From contig NZ_CAMFJF010000001.1 of NCBI RefSeq assembly GCF_945956895.1, forward strand, positions 217,611-281,610: DNA of 64,000 bases, in the 5' to 3' direction. Shown here piece by piece: positions 9,160 through 18,840 of the stretch; within the stretch, counting starts at the first letter, position 1, and each line of letters opens with the position of its first letter. The position numbers were made by a program, and so were the translations under genes. The notes under the pieces were generated by a model. The model was not told where the DNA came from, ran no database searches, and worked only from the letters and a program-made list of their open reading frames with translations. This DNA comes from an uncultured Allobosea sp. Its GTDB lineage: Bacteria; Pseudomonadota; Alphaproteobacteria; Rhizobiales; Beijerinckiaceae.

Positions 9160-11025
9160 ATGTTCGCTCCGCTCTTCCGCTGGCTCGAAAGCCGCATCGA
9201 CGTCTTCGCTCCGTTCGACGAGCAGGAGACGCCGCCGCGTGGCGTCTGGCCCTTCATGTGGCATCACATCAAGGGCGTGAAGGGCTGGATGGCCCTGATC
9301 ATGATCACGGGCCTCGGCTTCAGCGGCATCGAGGCGGCGATGTACCTGATGGTCGGCTGGTTCGTCGACCTGCTCTCGACGCAGTCGCCGCAAACGATCT
9401 TCCGCGATCATGGCTGGCTCTTGGCGGGCGCGGCCTTCCTGCTCGTCGTTGTCCGGCCGCTGATCTATTTCGCCAACCACGCCATCGTCGACCAGGTGGT
9501 GGTGCCGCAGATCACCAACCAGATCCGCTGGCGCAACCATGTCTACACGCTCGGCCATGCGCTGGGTTACTTTCAGAACGATTTTGCAGGACGCCTTTCC
9601 GCCCGCGTGATCCAGGCCGGGCAGTCGATTCGCGGTGCGACGATCGAGGTCATCGACGACCTCTGGTATGCGCTGGTCTTCGCCACGGTGGCGATCGGCT
9701 TCTTCGGCAAGACGAGCCTGTGGCTGGCGCTGCCGGTGATCGTCTGGCTTTCGGCCTATGTCGCACTGCTGATCTATTTCGTGCCGCGGGCGAAGCAGCG
9801 TTCGGAGGCGAACTCGTTCGGGCGCTCGAGCACGACCGGGCGCATCGTCGATTCCTACACCAACATCCTGACCGTGAAGCTGTTCGCGCGGGCCGATGCC
9901 GAGCGCTCCGCCGTCCGCGACTCGTTGACGCGGTGGAACGCCTCTTTCCTCAACCTGTCGCGCCTGATCACCGGCGTCAGCGTCATCCTGCAGACGATGA
10001 ACAGCCTGCTCGTGGTGGCGACCGCATGGCTCGCGCTGCTGCTCTGGAGCCAGGGCGAGATGACGCCGGGCGCGGTCGCGGCCGCCATCGGTCTCGTGCT
10101 CCGGCTGGTGCAGATGTCGGGCTGGCTGATCCATCTCGTGCGCGGCATCTTCGAGAATATCGGCTCGGTGCAGGAGAGCATGGAGACGATCGCCAAGCCG
10201 CACGACCTGCCGGACGCGGCCGACGCCCGCCCGCTCGTCGTCGACAAGGGCGCGATCAGCTTCGAGAAGATACGCTTCAATTACGGCCGGGGGCAGGGGC
10301 TGTTCGAAGGGCTCGATCTCCAGATCCGGCCGGGCGAGCGGGTCGGGCTCGTCGGTCCGTCGGGCGCCGGAAAGTCGACCCTGGTGAACCTGCTGCTCCG
10401 GCTCTATCCGCTCGAAGGCGGGCGCATCCTGATCGACGGACAGGACATCGCCCATGTCACGCAGGACAGCCTGCGCGCCCAGATCGGCATGGTGACGCAG
10501 GACAATTCGCTGCTGCACCGTTCGATCGGCGACAATATCGCCTATGGCCGCATCGGCGCGGGCGAGGCGGAGATCGCGCGCGCGGCGCAGCAGGCCGAGG
10601 CGCATGAATTCATCCTCGGCCTTGGCGATCAGGACGGCCGCACGGGCTTCGATTCGCGTGTCGGCGAACGTGGCGTGAAGCTTTCGGGCGGCCAGCGCCA
10701 GCGCATCGCGATCGCCCGCGTGCTGCTCAAGGACGCGCCGATCCTGATTCTCGACGAGGCGACCTCGGCGCTCGACTCGGAGGTCGAGGCGGCGATCCAG
10801 CAACAGCTCGCGGCCCTGATGCAGGGCAAGACCGTGATCGCGATCGCGCACCGGCTCTCGACCATTGCGGCGCTCGACCGATTGATCGTGCTCGATCAGG
10901 GCCGGATCGCCGATATCGGGAGCCATGACGAGCTGATCGCGCGGGGCGGGCTCTATGCCAGGCTCTGGGCGCGCCAGTCGGGCGGATTCCTCGCCGCCGC
11001 CGATCCGGAAAAGCTCGCGGTCTGA
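9160..11025 (+). CDS. ABC exporter, fused permease-ATPase (MsbA/LmrA-like half transporter)
   Basis: 621 residues from an ATG preceded by AGGGAGAG; the open frame extends upstream but overlaps trmL antisense. The N-terminal half (about 40-340) has six predicted membrane helices of the type I ABC exporter fold. The C-terminal ATPase has Walker A GPSGAGKST (about 399-407), signature LSGGQRQ (about 508), Walker B ILILDEAT (about 528) and the H-loop IAIAHRLST. Half transporters of this kind dimerise. Substrate cannot be read from sequence. It lies upstream of petABC with a 190-base gap, so it is likely a separate unit. Confidence 0.92.
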   Translation: MFAPLFRWLESRIDVFAPFDEQETPPRGVWPFMWHHIKGVKGWMALIMITGLGFSGIEAAMYLMVGWFVDLLSTQSPQTIFRDHGWLLAGAAFLLVVVRPLIYFANHAIVDQVVVPQITNQIRWRNHVYTLGHALGYFQNDFAGRLSARVIQAGQSIRGATIEVIDDLWYALVFATVAIGFFGKTSLWLALPVIVWLSAYVALLIYFVPRAKQRSEANSFGRSSTTGRIVDSYTNILTVKLFARADAERSAVRDSLTRWNASFLNLSRLITGVSVILQTMNSLLVVATAWLALLLWSQGEMTPGAVAAAIGLVLRLVQMSGWLIHLVRGIFENIGSVQESMETIAKPHDLPDAADARPLVVDKGAISFEKIRFNYGRGQGLFEGLDLQIRPGERVGLVGPSGAGKSTLVNLLLRLYPLEGGRILIDGQDIAHVTQDSLRAQIGMVTQDNSLLHRSIGDNIAYGRIGAGEAEIARAAQQAEAHEFILGLGDQDGRTGFDSRVGERGVKLSGGQRQRIAIARVLLKDAPILILDEATSALDSEVEAAIQQQLAALMQGKTVIAIAHRLSTIAALDRLIVLDQGRIADIGSHDELIARGGLYARLWARQSGGFLAAADPEKLAV

Positions 11026-11216
11026 CGTCTTCGCCGGTGGACTGTGCGCCATGCATGGCTGGGGCGTTCGCGACAGTAGACTTCGTCCAATCTGCATGTC
11101 AAAGAGCCCAAGGTGACGCACCGCCGCATTGCGGCGGCAGCGGCGCGCCCCTATGAGGGCGAGAGGCGATAATTTCGAGCTGTTACAGCTCGCAAGACGT
11201 TTAAGAGGATTGGATC
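11026..11216 (+). promoter_or_regulatory. Leader region of the petABC operon with two hairpins
   Basis: 191-base gap upstream of petA. It holds two short perfect stem-loops: CCGCCGC-att-GCGGCGG (11121-11137) and CGAGCTG-tta-CAGCTCG (11176-11192). The second ends 24 bases before the petA GTG. An AGAGGA ribosome-binding site lies 8 bases from the start. I see no convincing sigma70 promoter. Confidence 0.4.
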
Positions 11217-11765
11217 GTGGCGCACGCGACCGATACATCGACCGGAACAACCCGCCGCGATTTCCTGATGCTGGCCACCGGCGCAGCCGGTGCCGTCGGC
11301 CTCGGTGCTGTCGTCGTCCCCCTGATCAGCCAGCTCGCGCCCGATGCACAGACGGTCGCGGCCGGCGCGCCGGTCGATCTCGACCTTGCGCCCATCGCCG
11401 AAGGGCAGGCGATCAAGATCTTCTGGCGCGGCAAGCCGATCTTCGTCCGCCATCGCACGAAGAAGGAAATCGACGAGGCGCTCGCCGTCGACGTCGCGAC
11501 CCTGCGCGACCCGCAGACCGACCAGCAGCGCACCAAGGCCGGCCACGAGCCGATCCTGGTCGTCTTCGGCAATTGCACCCATCTCGGCTGCATCCCGCTG
11601 GGCACCGCACCGGGCGAGCCCAAGGGCGAATATGACGGCTGGTTCTGCCCCTGCCACGGCTCGCACTACGATTCCTCCGGCCGCATCCGCAAGGGGCCGG
11701 CGCCGCTCAACCTGCCGGTGCCGCCCTATGCCTTCACCGCGGACACCAAGATTCGGATCGGCTGA
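11217..11765 (+). CDS. petA: Ubiquinol-cytochrome c reductase iron-sulfur (Rieske) subunit
   Basis: 182 residues from a GTG with an AGAGGA ribosome-binding site. Electron-transfer subunit of the cytochrome bc1 complex, with a 2Fe-2S cluster on the periplasmic side. A Tat-type twin-arginine segment (T-T-R-R-D-F-L, 11-17) precedes one hydrophobic anchor (18-38). The Rieske ligands are complete: C120-T-H-L-G-C125 and C144-P-C-H-G-S-H150. First of three bc1 genes in the order Rieske, cytochrome b, cytochrome c1. Confidence 0.97.
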   Translation: MAHATDTSTGTTRRDFLMLATGAAGAVGLGAVVVPLISQLAPDAQTVAAGAPVDLDLAPIAEGQAIKIFWRGKPIFVRHRTKKEIDEALAVDVATLRDPQTDQQRTKAGHEPILVVFGNCTHLGCIPLGTAPGEPKGEYDGWFCPCHGSHYDSSGRIRKGPAPLNLPVPPYAFTADTKIRIG

Positions 11766-11818
11766 GCAATGCGCTCGACGCTTTTCTGCCAAGATGAGAC
11801 AGCCTTGAGGCATTCTTC

Positions 11819-13102
11819 ATGAGTGGTCACAGTTCCTACATCCCGAAGACCGGTATCGAGCGCTGGCTCGACGCGCGCCTGCCGATCATCCGGCTTGCCC
11901 ATGACTCGGCGGTCTCCTACCCGGTTCCGCGCAACCTGAACTATCTGTGGACCTTCGGTGGTATCCTCGTGTTCATGCTGGTGGCGCAGATCATCACCGG
12001 CGTGATCCTGGTGATGCACTACACCCCGCATGCGACGATGGCGTTCAACTCCGTCGAGCACATCATGCGCGACGTGAACTACGGCTGGCTCCTGCGCTAC
12101 CTGCACTCGAACGGCGCCTCGATGTTCTTCGTCGCCGTCTATGTGCACATCTTCCGCGGGCTTTATTATGGCTCGTACAAGGCGCCGCGCGAGGTGCTCT
12201 GGATCCTCGGCGTGGTCATCTTCCTGCTGATGATGGCGACGGCGTTCATGGGCTACGTGCTGCCCTGGGGCCAGATGTCCTTCTGGGGCGCGACCGTCAT
12301 CACGAACCTGTTCTCGGCCCTGCCTGTGGTCGGCGAGACGATCGTGACCTATCTGTGGGGCGGCTATTCGGTCGACAACCCGACGCTGAACCGCTTCTTC
12401 TCGCTGCACTACCTGCTGCCGTTCATGATCTTCGGCGTCGTCGTGCTGCATATCTGGGCGCTGCATGTCGTCGGCCAGAACAACCCGACCGGCGTCGAGG
12501 TGAAGAACGTCCAGAAGGACACCGTGCCGTTCACGCCCTATGCGACCGTGAAGGACATCTTCGGCATGGTCGTGTTCATGATCGTGTTCTCCTGGTTCGT
12601 GTTCTACCAGCCGAACTTCATGGGTCATGCCGACAACTACATCCAGGCCAACCCGGCCTCGACGCCTGCGCATATCGTCCCGGAATGGTACTTCCTGCCG
12701 TTCTACGCGATCCTGCGCGCCATTCCCGACAAGCTCGGTGGCGTGCTGGCCATGGGCGGCGCGATCGTCGTGCTCGCCTTCCTGCCCTGGATCGACACCT
12801 CCAAGGTCAAGTCGATGACCTACCGGCCGATCGCGCGCCAGCTGTTCTGGATGTTCGTCCTGGTCTGCATCGGCCTCGGCTATCTCGGCGCCATGCCGGC
12901 TGACGAGCCCTATGTGACCATCTCGCGCATCCTCACCGTGCTGTATTTCGGCTTCTTCGTCGCGCTGTTCATCGTCGGGCTGTTCGAACGCCCGAAGGCG
13001 CTGCCGACCTCGATCGCCGATGCCGTGCTCGCTTCCGCCAATGGTGGGTCGGCGGCCCGCGTCGCGACCGCCACCGCTGCCGAACCGAACGTCAAGGGCT
13101 GA
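11819..13102 (+). CDS. petB: Cytochrome b subunit of the bc1 complex
   Basis: 427 residues, a full-length b-type subunit with quinone sites and two haems. The paired haem ligands are visible: H96/H110 and H197/H211, each pair 14 apart. The Qo-site PEWY motif is at 288-291. The protein has the eight or so membrane helices expected and a short Ala-rich C-terminal extension. It is separate from cytochrome c1, whereas some Bradyrhizobium relatives encode a fused b/c1 polypeptide. Membrane protein in the petABC operon. Confidence 0.97.
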   Translation: MSGHSSYIPKTGIERWLDARLPIIRLAHDSAVSYPVPRNLNYLWTFGGILVFMLVAQIITGVILVMHYTPHATMAFNSVEHIMRDVNYGWLLRYLHSNGASMFFVAVYVHIFRGLYYGSYKAPREVLWILGVVIFLLMMATAFMGYVLPWGQMSFWGATVITNLFSALPVVGETIVTYLWGGYSVDNPTLNRFFSLHYLLPFMIFGVVVLHIWALHVVGQNNPTGVEVKNVQKDTVPFTPYATVKDIFGMVVFMIVFSWFVFYQPNFMGHADNYIQANPASTPAHIVPEWYFLPFYAILRAIPDKLGGVLAMGGAIVVLAFLPWIDTSKVKSMTYRPIARQLFWMFVLVCIGLGYLGAMPADEPYVTISRILTVLYFGFFVALFIVGLFERPKALPTSIADAVLASANGGSAARVATATAAEPNVKG

Positions 13103-13109
13103 CGGAACC

Positions 13110-13991
13110 ATGAGCAGAACCTCGTTTCGTCTCGCCCTGACCGGGCTCGCCGCCGGCCTCTCGCTGGCGTTCTTCCAGCCGGCCGCGCAAGCTGCCGAAG
13201 GCGGCCCCAAGCCGCCGGCGCTGAGCTGGTCGTTCTCGGGGCCGTTCGGCAAGTTCGACCGGGCCCAGCTGCAGCGCGGCTTCAAGGTCTACAAGGAAGT
13301 CTGCGCGAGCTGCCATGGCGCGAACCTCGTTGCCTTCCGCAACCTGTCGCAGCCCGGCGGCCCCGAATTCACGCCGGGCCAGGTCGCAGCCCTCGCGGCG
13401 ACCTACCAGATCAAGGACGGCCCGAACGAGCAGGGCGAGATGTTCGACCGGCCCGGCCGGCCGGCCGACCGCTTCCCGTCGCCGTTCCCGAACGAGCAGG
13501 CGGCCCGCGCGGCCCAGGGCGGCGCCTATCCGCCGGACTTCTCGGTGCTGGCCAAGGCCCGCACCTATGTCCGCGGCTTCCCGATGTTCGTCGTCGACAT
13601 CTTCACGCAGTACCAGGAGCAGGGGCCGGACTACATCCATGCCCTGCTGACCGGCTACAAGGAGCCGCCGGCCGGCTTCCCGGCCCTGCTGCCCGGGCAG
13701 AACTTTAACGAGTACATGCCCGGCCACCTGATCGCGATGCCGAAGCCGATCTCCGACGGCCAGGTCGAGTATCCGAAGGGGCCGGACGGCAAGTCGCCGG
13801 TGCCGGAGACCGTCGACCAGTATGCCCGCGACGTTGCGGCCTTCATGGTCTGGATGGCGGAGCCGCACCTGGAGCAGCGCAAGCGCCTGGGCCTGCAGGT
13901 GATGGCGTTCCTCGTGATCTTCGCCGGACTGCTCTACTACACCAAGAAGAAGGTGTGGTCGCGCATGCCAGACGGCTCGCCGGCGCACTGA
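13110..13991 (+). CDS. petC: Cytochrome c1 subunit of the bc1 complex
   Basis: 293 residues starting 7 bases after petB. A signal peptide (about 1-29, ending AQAAE) exports it. The single haem c site is C65-A-S-C-H69, and the sixth ligand is probably M210 in the L-I-A-M-P-K-P motif. A C-terminal membrane anchor (about 268-285) is followed by KKKVWSRM. It passes electrons from the Rieske centre to soluble or membrane cytochrome c. Last gene of the operon, followed by an intrinsic terminator. Confidence 0.97.
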   Translation: MSRTSFRLALTGLAAGLSLAFFQPAAQAAEGGPKPPALSWSFSGPFGKFDRAQLQRGFKVYKEVCASCHGANLVAFRNLSQPGGPEFTPGQVAALAATYQIKDGPNEQGEMFDRPGRPADRFPSPFPNEQAARAAQGGAYPPDFSVLAKARTYVRGFPMFVVDIFTQYQEQGPDYIHALLTGYKEPPAGFPALLPGQNFNEYMPGHLIAMPKPISDGQVEYPKGPDGKSPVPETVDQYARDVAAFMVWMAEPHLEQRKRLGLQVMAFLVIFAGLLYYTKKKVWSRMPDGSPAH

Positions 13992-14013
13992 TCCGGCTGG
14001 AAATCGTTTCAGG

Positions 14014-14040
14014 AAAAGGCCCCGGCGACGGGGCCTTTTT
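14014..14040 (+). terminator. Intrinsic terminator after petC
   Basis: Perfect stem AAAGGCCCCG / CGGGGCCTTT with a GCGA loop, ending in a run of five T. It lies 23 bases after the petC stop. Confidence 0.9.
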
Positions 14041-14067
14041 CGTTATGGGCCCTTTTCCTTGTCGGGC

Positions 14068-14169
14068 CGTCATTCTCGGGCGAAGCGAAGCGCAGACCCG
14101 AGCAACTCGGGAAAGAGAAATTGGAGCCCTCTTCGGCACGAGATGCTCGGGTCAAGCCCGAGCATGACG
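14068..14169. repeat. Palindromic intergenic repeat, divergent family A-like copy
   Basis: Starts cgtcattctcgggc and ends gcccgagcatgacg, with internal cgcagacccgag and gctcgggtcaagcccgag. It has the same outline as family A (gtcat...atgac ends) but a different core. It lies between the petC terminator and mtnP. Confidence 0.7.
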
Positions 14170-14241
14170 GCATCCTGCCCACATCGTATTGCGACCGTCA
14201 CCGAAAGATGGTCCCTTCCGCGCCGAAACAGGGAATCGACC

Positions 14242-15120
14242 ATGAGCGAAGCCGTCCTCGGAATCATCGGCGGATCGGGAATCTACGATCTGCCGGGCCT
14301 GACCGACCTGCGCGAGGAGCGCATCGACAGCCCTTGGGGCGAGCCTTCCGACAGCTTGCGCATCGGCCGGATGGGTCAGACGAAGATCGTCTTCCTGCCT
14401 CGGCACGGGCGTGGTCATTCGATCCCGCCTTCCGAGATCAACTATCGCGCCAATATCGACGTGCTGAAGCGGGCGGGGGTGACCGATCTCGTCTCGCTCT
14501 CGGCTTGCGGATCCTACAAGGCCGAGCTCTATCCCGGCCTGTTCGTGCTGGTCGATCAGTTCGTCGACCGGACGAGCCGGCGCGAGAATTCCTTCTTCGG
14601 CAAGGGCTGCGTCGCCCATGTCTCGGTCGCACAGCCGGTCGGGCCTGCCCTGCAGGCGCGGATCGCCGCGGCGGCGCAAGCCGAGGATCTGGCTTTTGTG
14701 CGCGGCGGCACTCTGGTCACGATGGAAGGCCCGCAATTCTCGACCTATGCGGAATCCATGACCTATCGCGGCCTCGGCTACGACCTGATCGGCATGACCG
14801 CGATGCCGGAGGCCAAGCTCGCCCGCGAGGCCGAGATCACCTATGCGACCGTCGCGATGGTGACGGATTACGATTGCTGGCATGAATTGCATGGCGCAGT
14901 CGATGTCGCCTCGGTCATCGCCGTGCTGCACGAGAATGCCGACAAGGCGCGGCGCCTCGTGGCGCGGCTCGCCGCCGATTTCCCGGCCGAGCGCGAGCCG
15001 TGCCCGGCCGGCTCCCACAACGCTCTCGACAACGCCATCGTGACGGCGCCGGCCTTCCGCGATCCGGCCCTGCTCGCGAAGCTCGATGCCGTCGCCGGGC
15101 GCGTGCTCAAGGTGGCGTGA
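14242..15120 (+). CDS. mtnP: S-methyl-5'-thioadenosine phosphorylase
   Basis: 292 residues. Phosphorolyses methylthioadenosine (MTA) to adenine and 5-methylthioribose-1-phosphate. Family II nucleoside phosphorylase signatures: IGGSGIYD at the N-terminus, [19 protein letters not shown], and the substrate loop [17 protein letters not shown]. The ATG is preceded by CAGGGA. First gene of a four-gene run; its TGA shares one base with the apt ATG. The two products are handled by the next three genes, which strongly supports MTA rather than guanosine or inosine as substrate. Confidence 0.95.
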   Translation: MSEAVLGIIGGSGIYDLPGLTDLREERIDSPWGEPSDSLRIGRMGQTKIVFLPRHGRGHSIPPSEINYRANIDVLKRAGVTDLVSLSACGSYKAELYPGLFVLVDQFVDRTSRRENSFFGKGCVAHVSVAQPVGPALQARIAAAAQAEDLAFVRGGTLVTMEGPQFSTYAESMTYRGLGYDLIGMTAMPEAKLAREAEITYATVAMVTDYDCWHELHGAVDVASVIAVLHENADKARRLVARLAADFPAEREPCPAGSHNALDNAIVTAPAFRDPALLAKLDAVAGRVLKVA

Positions 15121-15719
15121 TGTCGGCGCCCTTGACGAAGCCGGCCCGGCGTCCGACCAAGGCGTCCGTCAATCCGCATGAGACGGTGCCCATGAACCTC
15201 GCCGACAGCATCCGCGCGATCCCGGATTACCCCCGGCCCGGTATCGTCTTCCGCGACATCACCACGCTGCTTGGCGATGCGCGGGCTTTCCGTCGCGCGG
15301 TGGACGAACTCGTGCAGCCTTTCGCGGGCCTGAAGATCGCCAAGATCGCGGGCATCGAGGCACGCGGCTTCATTCTGGGCGGGGCGGTGGCGCATCAGCT
15401 TTCGGCCGGGTTCATTCCGGTCCGCAAGAAGGGCAAGCTGCCGCTGGAGACGCTGCGCGCGACCTATGCGCTCGAATACGGCACGGACGAGATCGAGATC
15501 CATCGCGACGCTGTGCAGCCGGGTGAGCGCGTCCTGCTGGTCGACGATCTGATCGCGACCGGCGGCACGGCCGAGGCTGCGGTCAACCTGCTCGCGGGCT
15601 TGGGGGCCGAGGTCGTGGCGGCCTGCTTCATCGTTGATCTGCCGGAGCTCGGCGGTGCCGACAAGATCCGGCGGCTCGGTGTGCCGGTGCGCACCCTGGT
15701 TTCCTTCGCGGGCGACTGA
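15120..15719 (+). CDS. apt: Adenine phosphoribosyltransferase
   Basis: 199 residues from the ATG at 15120 (TGATG overlap with mtnP, AAGGTGG upstream). A later in-frame ATG at 15192 would give the more usual 175 residues; the 24-residue N-terminal extension is the only oddity. Converts adenine plus PRPP to AMP. The PRPP loop [13 protein letters not shown] is at 139-151, and [14 protein letters not shown] at 78-91 is the type-I PRTase dimer/substrate loop. Its place inside an MTA operon makes sense because MtnP releases adenine. Confidence 0.94.
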   Translation: MSAPLTKPARRPTKASVNPHETVPMNLADSIRAIPDYPRPGIVFRDITTLLGDARAFRRAVDELVQPFAGLKIAKIAGIEARGFILGGAVAHQLSAGFIPVRKKGKLPLETLRATYALEYGTDEIEIHRDAVQPGERVLLVDDLIATGGTAEAAVNLLAGLGAEVVAACFIVDLPELGGADKIRRLGVPVRTLVSFAGD

Positions 15720-15726
15720 GCGGCGG

Positions 15727-16836
15727 ATGAAGATCAACGGCCAGCATTATCGGACGATCTGGCTCGCGCAGGATGGCTGGCGCGTCGTCGTGATCGACCA
15801 GACGCGCCTGCCTTTCCGCTTCGAGACCGTGGCGCTCGGCTCGGCCGAGCAGGCGGCCGATGCCATCCGCAGCATGGTCGTGCGCGGCGCGCCGTTGATC
15901 GGTGCCACGGCGGCCTATGGCATGGCCCTGGCGATGCGGGCGGATGGCTCCGATACAGCGCTGGAGGCAGCCCACGCACTGCTGGGGGCGACGCGGCCGA
16001 CCGCCGTCAATCTGCACTGGGCGCTGGCGCGGATGCGCCGAGCCCTGGCGAGCCTTCCGCAGGAGAAGCGTCCCGAGGCAGCTTATACCGAGGCGGCGGC
16101 GATCTGCGACGAGGATGTCGCCCTGTGCCGTTCCATCGGCGAGCACGGCTTGCCGCTGATCGCCGGGATCGCGGCGCGAAAGCCTGCCGGCGCGCCGGTC
16201 AACATCCTCACCCACTGCAATGCGGGCTGGATCGCCACCGTGGATTGGGGAACGGCGCTGGCGCCGATCTACCTCGCCCATGATGCCGGCATCCCCGTCC
16301 ATGTCTGGGTCGACGAGACAAGGCCGCGCAATCAGGGCGCGGCGCTGACGGCCTATGAACTTGGCGGCCATGGCGTGCCGCATACCGTGATCGCCGACAA
16401 TGCCGGCGGCCACCTGATGCAACACGGGCAGGTCGACATGGTGATCGTCGGCACCGACCGGACCACGTCGGGGGGCGATGTCGCCAACAAGATCGGGACC
16501 TACCTCAAGGCGCTCGCGGCGCATGATAACGGCGTGCCGTTCTATGTGGCGCTGCCTTCGCCGACGATCGACTGGACCATCCGCGACGGCCTTGCCGAAA
16601 TCCCGATCGAGGAGCGGGCGGCGCGCGAAGTGACGCATCTCTCGGGCCTTGCCGATGACGGTGAGGTACGCTCGGTCCGCATCGTCGCTCCGGGCAGCGG
16701 CGCGGCCAACCCGGCCTTCGACGTGACGCCGGCGCGGCTCGTGACGGGACTTATCACCGAGCGCGGGGTCTGCGCGGCCAGCGCCACCGGGCTCGCGCAG
16801 CTCTTCCCCGATCTGGCGAACAGGGACAGGACATGA
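15727..16836 (+). CDS. mtnA: S-methyl-5-thioribose-1-phosphate isomerase
   Basis: 369 residues. Aldose-ketose isomerase converting methylthioribose-1-phosphate to methylthioribulose-1-phosphate; related to eIF2B subunits. Signature stretches are [20 protein letters not shown] with the catalytic Cys at 164, and [19 protein letters not shown] with the likely general acid D244. It starts 7 bases after apt and overlaps the aldolase gene by 4 bases. No mtnB, mtnC, mtnD or mtnK homologue is present in the window, so the canonical methionine salvage path is not encoded here. Confidence 0.94.
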   Translation: MKINGQHYRTIWLAQDGWRVVVIDQTRLPFRFETVALGSAEQAADAIRSMVVRGAPLIGATAAYGMALAMRADGSDTALEAAHALLGATRPTAVNLHWALARMRRALASLPQEKRPEAAYTEAAAICDEDVALCRSIGEHGLPLIAGIAARKPAGAPVNILTHCNAGWIATVDWGTALAPIYLAHDAGIPVHVWVDETRPRNQGAALTAYELGGHGVPHTVIADNAGGHLMQHGQVDMVIVGTDRTTSGGDVANKIGTYLKALAAHDNGVPFYVALPSPTIDWTIRDGLAEIPIEERAAREVTHLSGLADDGEVRSVRIVAPGSGAANPAFDVTPARLVTGLITERGVCAASATGLAQLFPDLANRDRT

Positions 16837-17477
16837 CCGAACAGGAGTTGCGGCAGGAGATCGTCGCGGTCGCGCAGGCGATCGATCGGGCGGGCTTCTG
16901 CCCGTCGAAATCCGGCAATGTCTCGGCTCGCTTCGGGGACGGCCTCCTGATCACGCCCTCGGGCCTGCCCTATGCGCAGACGAAGCCGGAAGACTTGATC
17001 CATCTCGGGCTCGACGGCACGGTGCTCGGCGGTAGCCGCAGGCCGTCCTCTGAATGGCCCTTCCATGTCGCAATCTATCGGGCGAGGCCGGATGCGCAGG
17101 CGATCGTGCATACCCATTCGCCGCGCGCCACGGCGCTCTCCTGCACGCGGCGCGGCATTCCGGCCTTCCATTACATGATCGCGCTCTGTGGAGGGGCCGA
17201 TGTGCGCTGCGCCGATTATGCCACCTTCGGGACGCCCGAGCTTGCCGAGAACGCCGTGAAGGCGCTGGAGGGGCGCAAGGCGGTGCTGCTCGCCAACCAT
17301 GGCGTGATCGCGCTCGGCCAGACGCTCGCCGGCGCTCATACCATCGTCGCCGAGGTCGAGAACCTCGCGGGGCAGTATCTCGACATCCTGGCGGCAGGGA
17401 TCGAGCCGGTCATCCTCGATGCGGCCGAGATGGAGCGCGTCGGCGCCAGATTCGCGGGCTATGGCAAGGTCGGTTGA
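16833..17477 (+). CDS. Class II aldolase, probable 5-(methylthio)ribulose-1-phosphate aldolase (Ald2-like)
   Basis: 214 residues; ATG overlaps the mtnA TGA (ATGA). The fold is class II aldolase/adducin. The expected zinc and catalytic residues are in place: E74 in SSEWPFH, H93 and H95 in IVHTHSP, and H156 in LLANHGV. In Rhodospirillum rubrum the set mtnP-mtnA-ald2 forms the DHAP shunt, in which Ald2 splits methylthioribulose-1-phosphate into DHAP and 2-(methylthio)acetaldehyde. Same set and translational coupling here suggest the same reaction. An MtnB-type dehydratase is the main alternative, since it is also a class II aldolase homologue, but downstream mtnC/mtnD are absent. Substrate is inferred. 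Confidence 0.8.
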   Translation: MTEQELRQEIVAVAQAIDRAGFCPSKSGNVSARFGDGLLITPSGLPYAQTKPEDLIHLGLDGTVLGGSRRPSSEWPFHVAIYRARPDAQAIVHTHSPRATALSCTRRGIPAFHYMIALCGGADVRCADYATFGTPELAENAVKALEGRKAVLLANHGVIALGQTLAGAHTIVAEVENLAGQYLDILAAGIEPVILDAAEMERVGARFAGYGKVG

Positions 17478-17530
17478 TCTGGCCTCGATCATCTTACGCA
17501 ACGTTAAACACTGCCGCCATAGGGTGGCGC

Positions 17531-18838
17531 ATGATCGTTTCGCGCTACCTGCACGAGTCATTCGATGTGCTGTCGGTCGGCGTCTGCGAGTACGATGCGG
17601 AGCATCGTGCCGTCGGCTGGAACCGTACGTTCCTGCATTTCTTCCCGGAAGATGACGGGCTGATCTATCCGGGCGAGCCCTATGTCGACAATCTCCGGCG
17701 CTTCTACACGCTGCGGCTCGCGCCCGAGGAGATGCCCGACATCGACCGCTATGTCGCCGAAGGCTTGGCGCGCCACGAGAATCAGACGCAGGCCTTCGAG
17801 TTCCTCCATAACGGGCGGCGGCTGCGCGCGACCTCCCTGCTGGCGCCCTGCGGTGGCCGGGTGCGGATGTGGCAGATGCTGGAGACGCCACGCCGTGCCG
17901 GCGCGGTGGCGGAGGCCATGCTGCCGGCTTTCGAGGCGCTGCGCTTCATTCCCGACGGCGCCATGCTCCTTGACGGCGAAGACCGGATCATCGCGGCCAA
18001 CGCCGCCTTCCGGGAACTCTACGACATTCCCGCAGATAGGCTGGTCGTCGGCTTGAAGTTCGACGAGATCGTCGCCGATTGCTGGCGCGGCGTCTCGGCC
18101 GTCGCGGGCCTGCGCGCCAGCATCCTCAACGGCCTGCGCTACGATGGCGCGCCCTTCGAGATCGAATTGCCGGGCCAGCGCTGGCGGCGCGTCGTTGCCC
18201 GGCACACGCTGGAAGGCTTGAGCTGCTTCATCCATGCCGACACCACGGCGGCGAAGCGCCAGCAAGCGGCGCTTCTCGCCGCGCAGGGTGCCTTGCGCGA
18301 GGCCAATGCCGAGCTCGTCAAGCTCGCGCAGACGGACGGGTTGACCGGGCTTGCCAACCGCCGCCGCTTCATCGAATGCCTCGCCAGCGAGGCGGCCCGC
18401 CCGCAATCTCTGGCGCTGCTGATCGTCGATGTCGATCATTTCAAGGCGATCAACGACCAGTTCGGCCATGTCGCCGGCGATACCTGCCTGCGTCTGGTGG
18501 CGCAGATCATCGACGGCCCGCCGACAGGCTCGGCACGCCTTGTCGCGCGGCTCGGTGGGGAGGAATTCGGCGTGCTGATCGCGGACGCGACGCCCGAGGA
18601 AGCGATGGCCGTGGCGGAGGCGATCCGGCAGGCGCTGATGCAGGCACCCTGGCGGGCGGTCGATGCGCAATTGCAGGCGGCAACGGTTTCGGTCGGGCTG
18701 TGCTGCGGCCATGGGCCGCTCGACGGCGATGCGCTCTATGCCCATGCCGACGCCGCGCTCTATGCCGCGAAGCGCAATGGCCGCGATCGGATCGAGACCG
18801 CGCATTTGTCCACGGGGGCCGGCCTGAGGGCGGGCTGA
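17531..18838 (+). CDS. PAS-containing diguanylate cyclase
   Basis: 435 residues, ATG with AGGGTGG upstream. Two PAS-type segments (about 10-120 and 130-250), the first resembling PAS-7, then a short coiled coil and a GGDEF domain. The active site G342-G-E-E-F346 is intact, as is DGLTGLANRRRF. The inhibitory I-site RxxD that normally lies five residues before GGEEF reads GSAR, so product inhibition is probably absent. No membrane segments, so likely cytosolic. It makes c-di-GMP in response to an unknown ligand bound by PAS. Convergent with the MaoC gene. Confidence 0.92.
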   Translation: MIVSRYLHESFDVLSVGVCEYDAEHRAVGWNRTFLHFFPEDDGLIYPGEPYVDNLRRFYTLRLAPEEMPDIDRYVAEGLARHENQTQAFEFLHNGRRLRATSLLAPCGGRVRMWQMLETPRRAGAVAEAMLPAFEALRFIPDGAMLLDGEDRIIAANAAFRELYDIPADRLVVGLKFDEIVADCWRGVSAVAGLRASILNGLRYDGAPFEIELPGQRWRRVVARHTLEGLSCFIHADTTAAKRQQAALLAAQGALREANAELVKLAQTDGLTGLANRRRFIECLASEAARPQSLALLIVDVDHFKAINDQFGHVAGDTCLRLVAQIIDGPPTGSARLVARLGGEEFGVLIADATPEEAMAVAEAIRQALMQAPWRAVDAQLQAATVSVGLCCGHGPLDGDALYAHADAALYAAKRNGRDRIETAHLSTGAGLRAG

Positions 18839-18840
18839 AT

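Noticed and set aside
9082..11250. 722-codon minus-strand open frame
   Set aside because: Covers the ABC exporter exactly antisense; the exporter has all ABC motifs, while this frame has none and is rich in Arg and Asp.
11819..13991. Fused cytochrome b/c1 gene as in some Bradyrhizobium relatives
   Set aside because: petB has its own stop at 13100-13102 and petC its own ATG and signal peptide.
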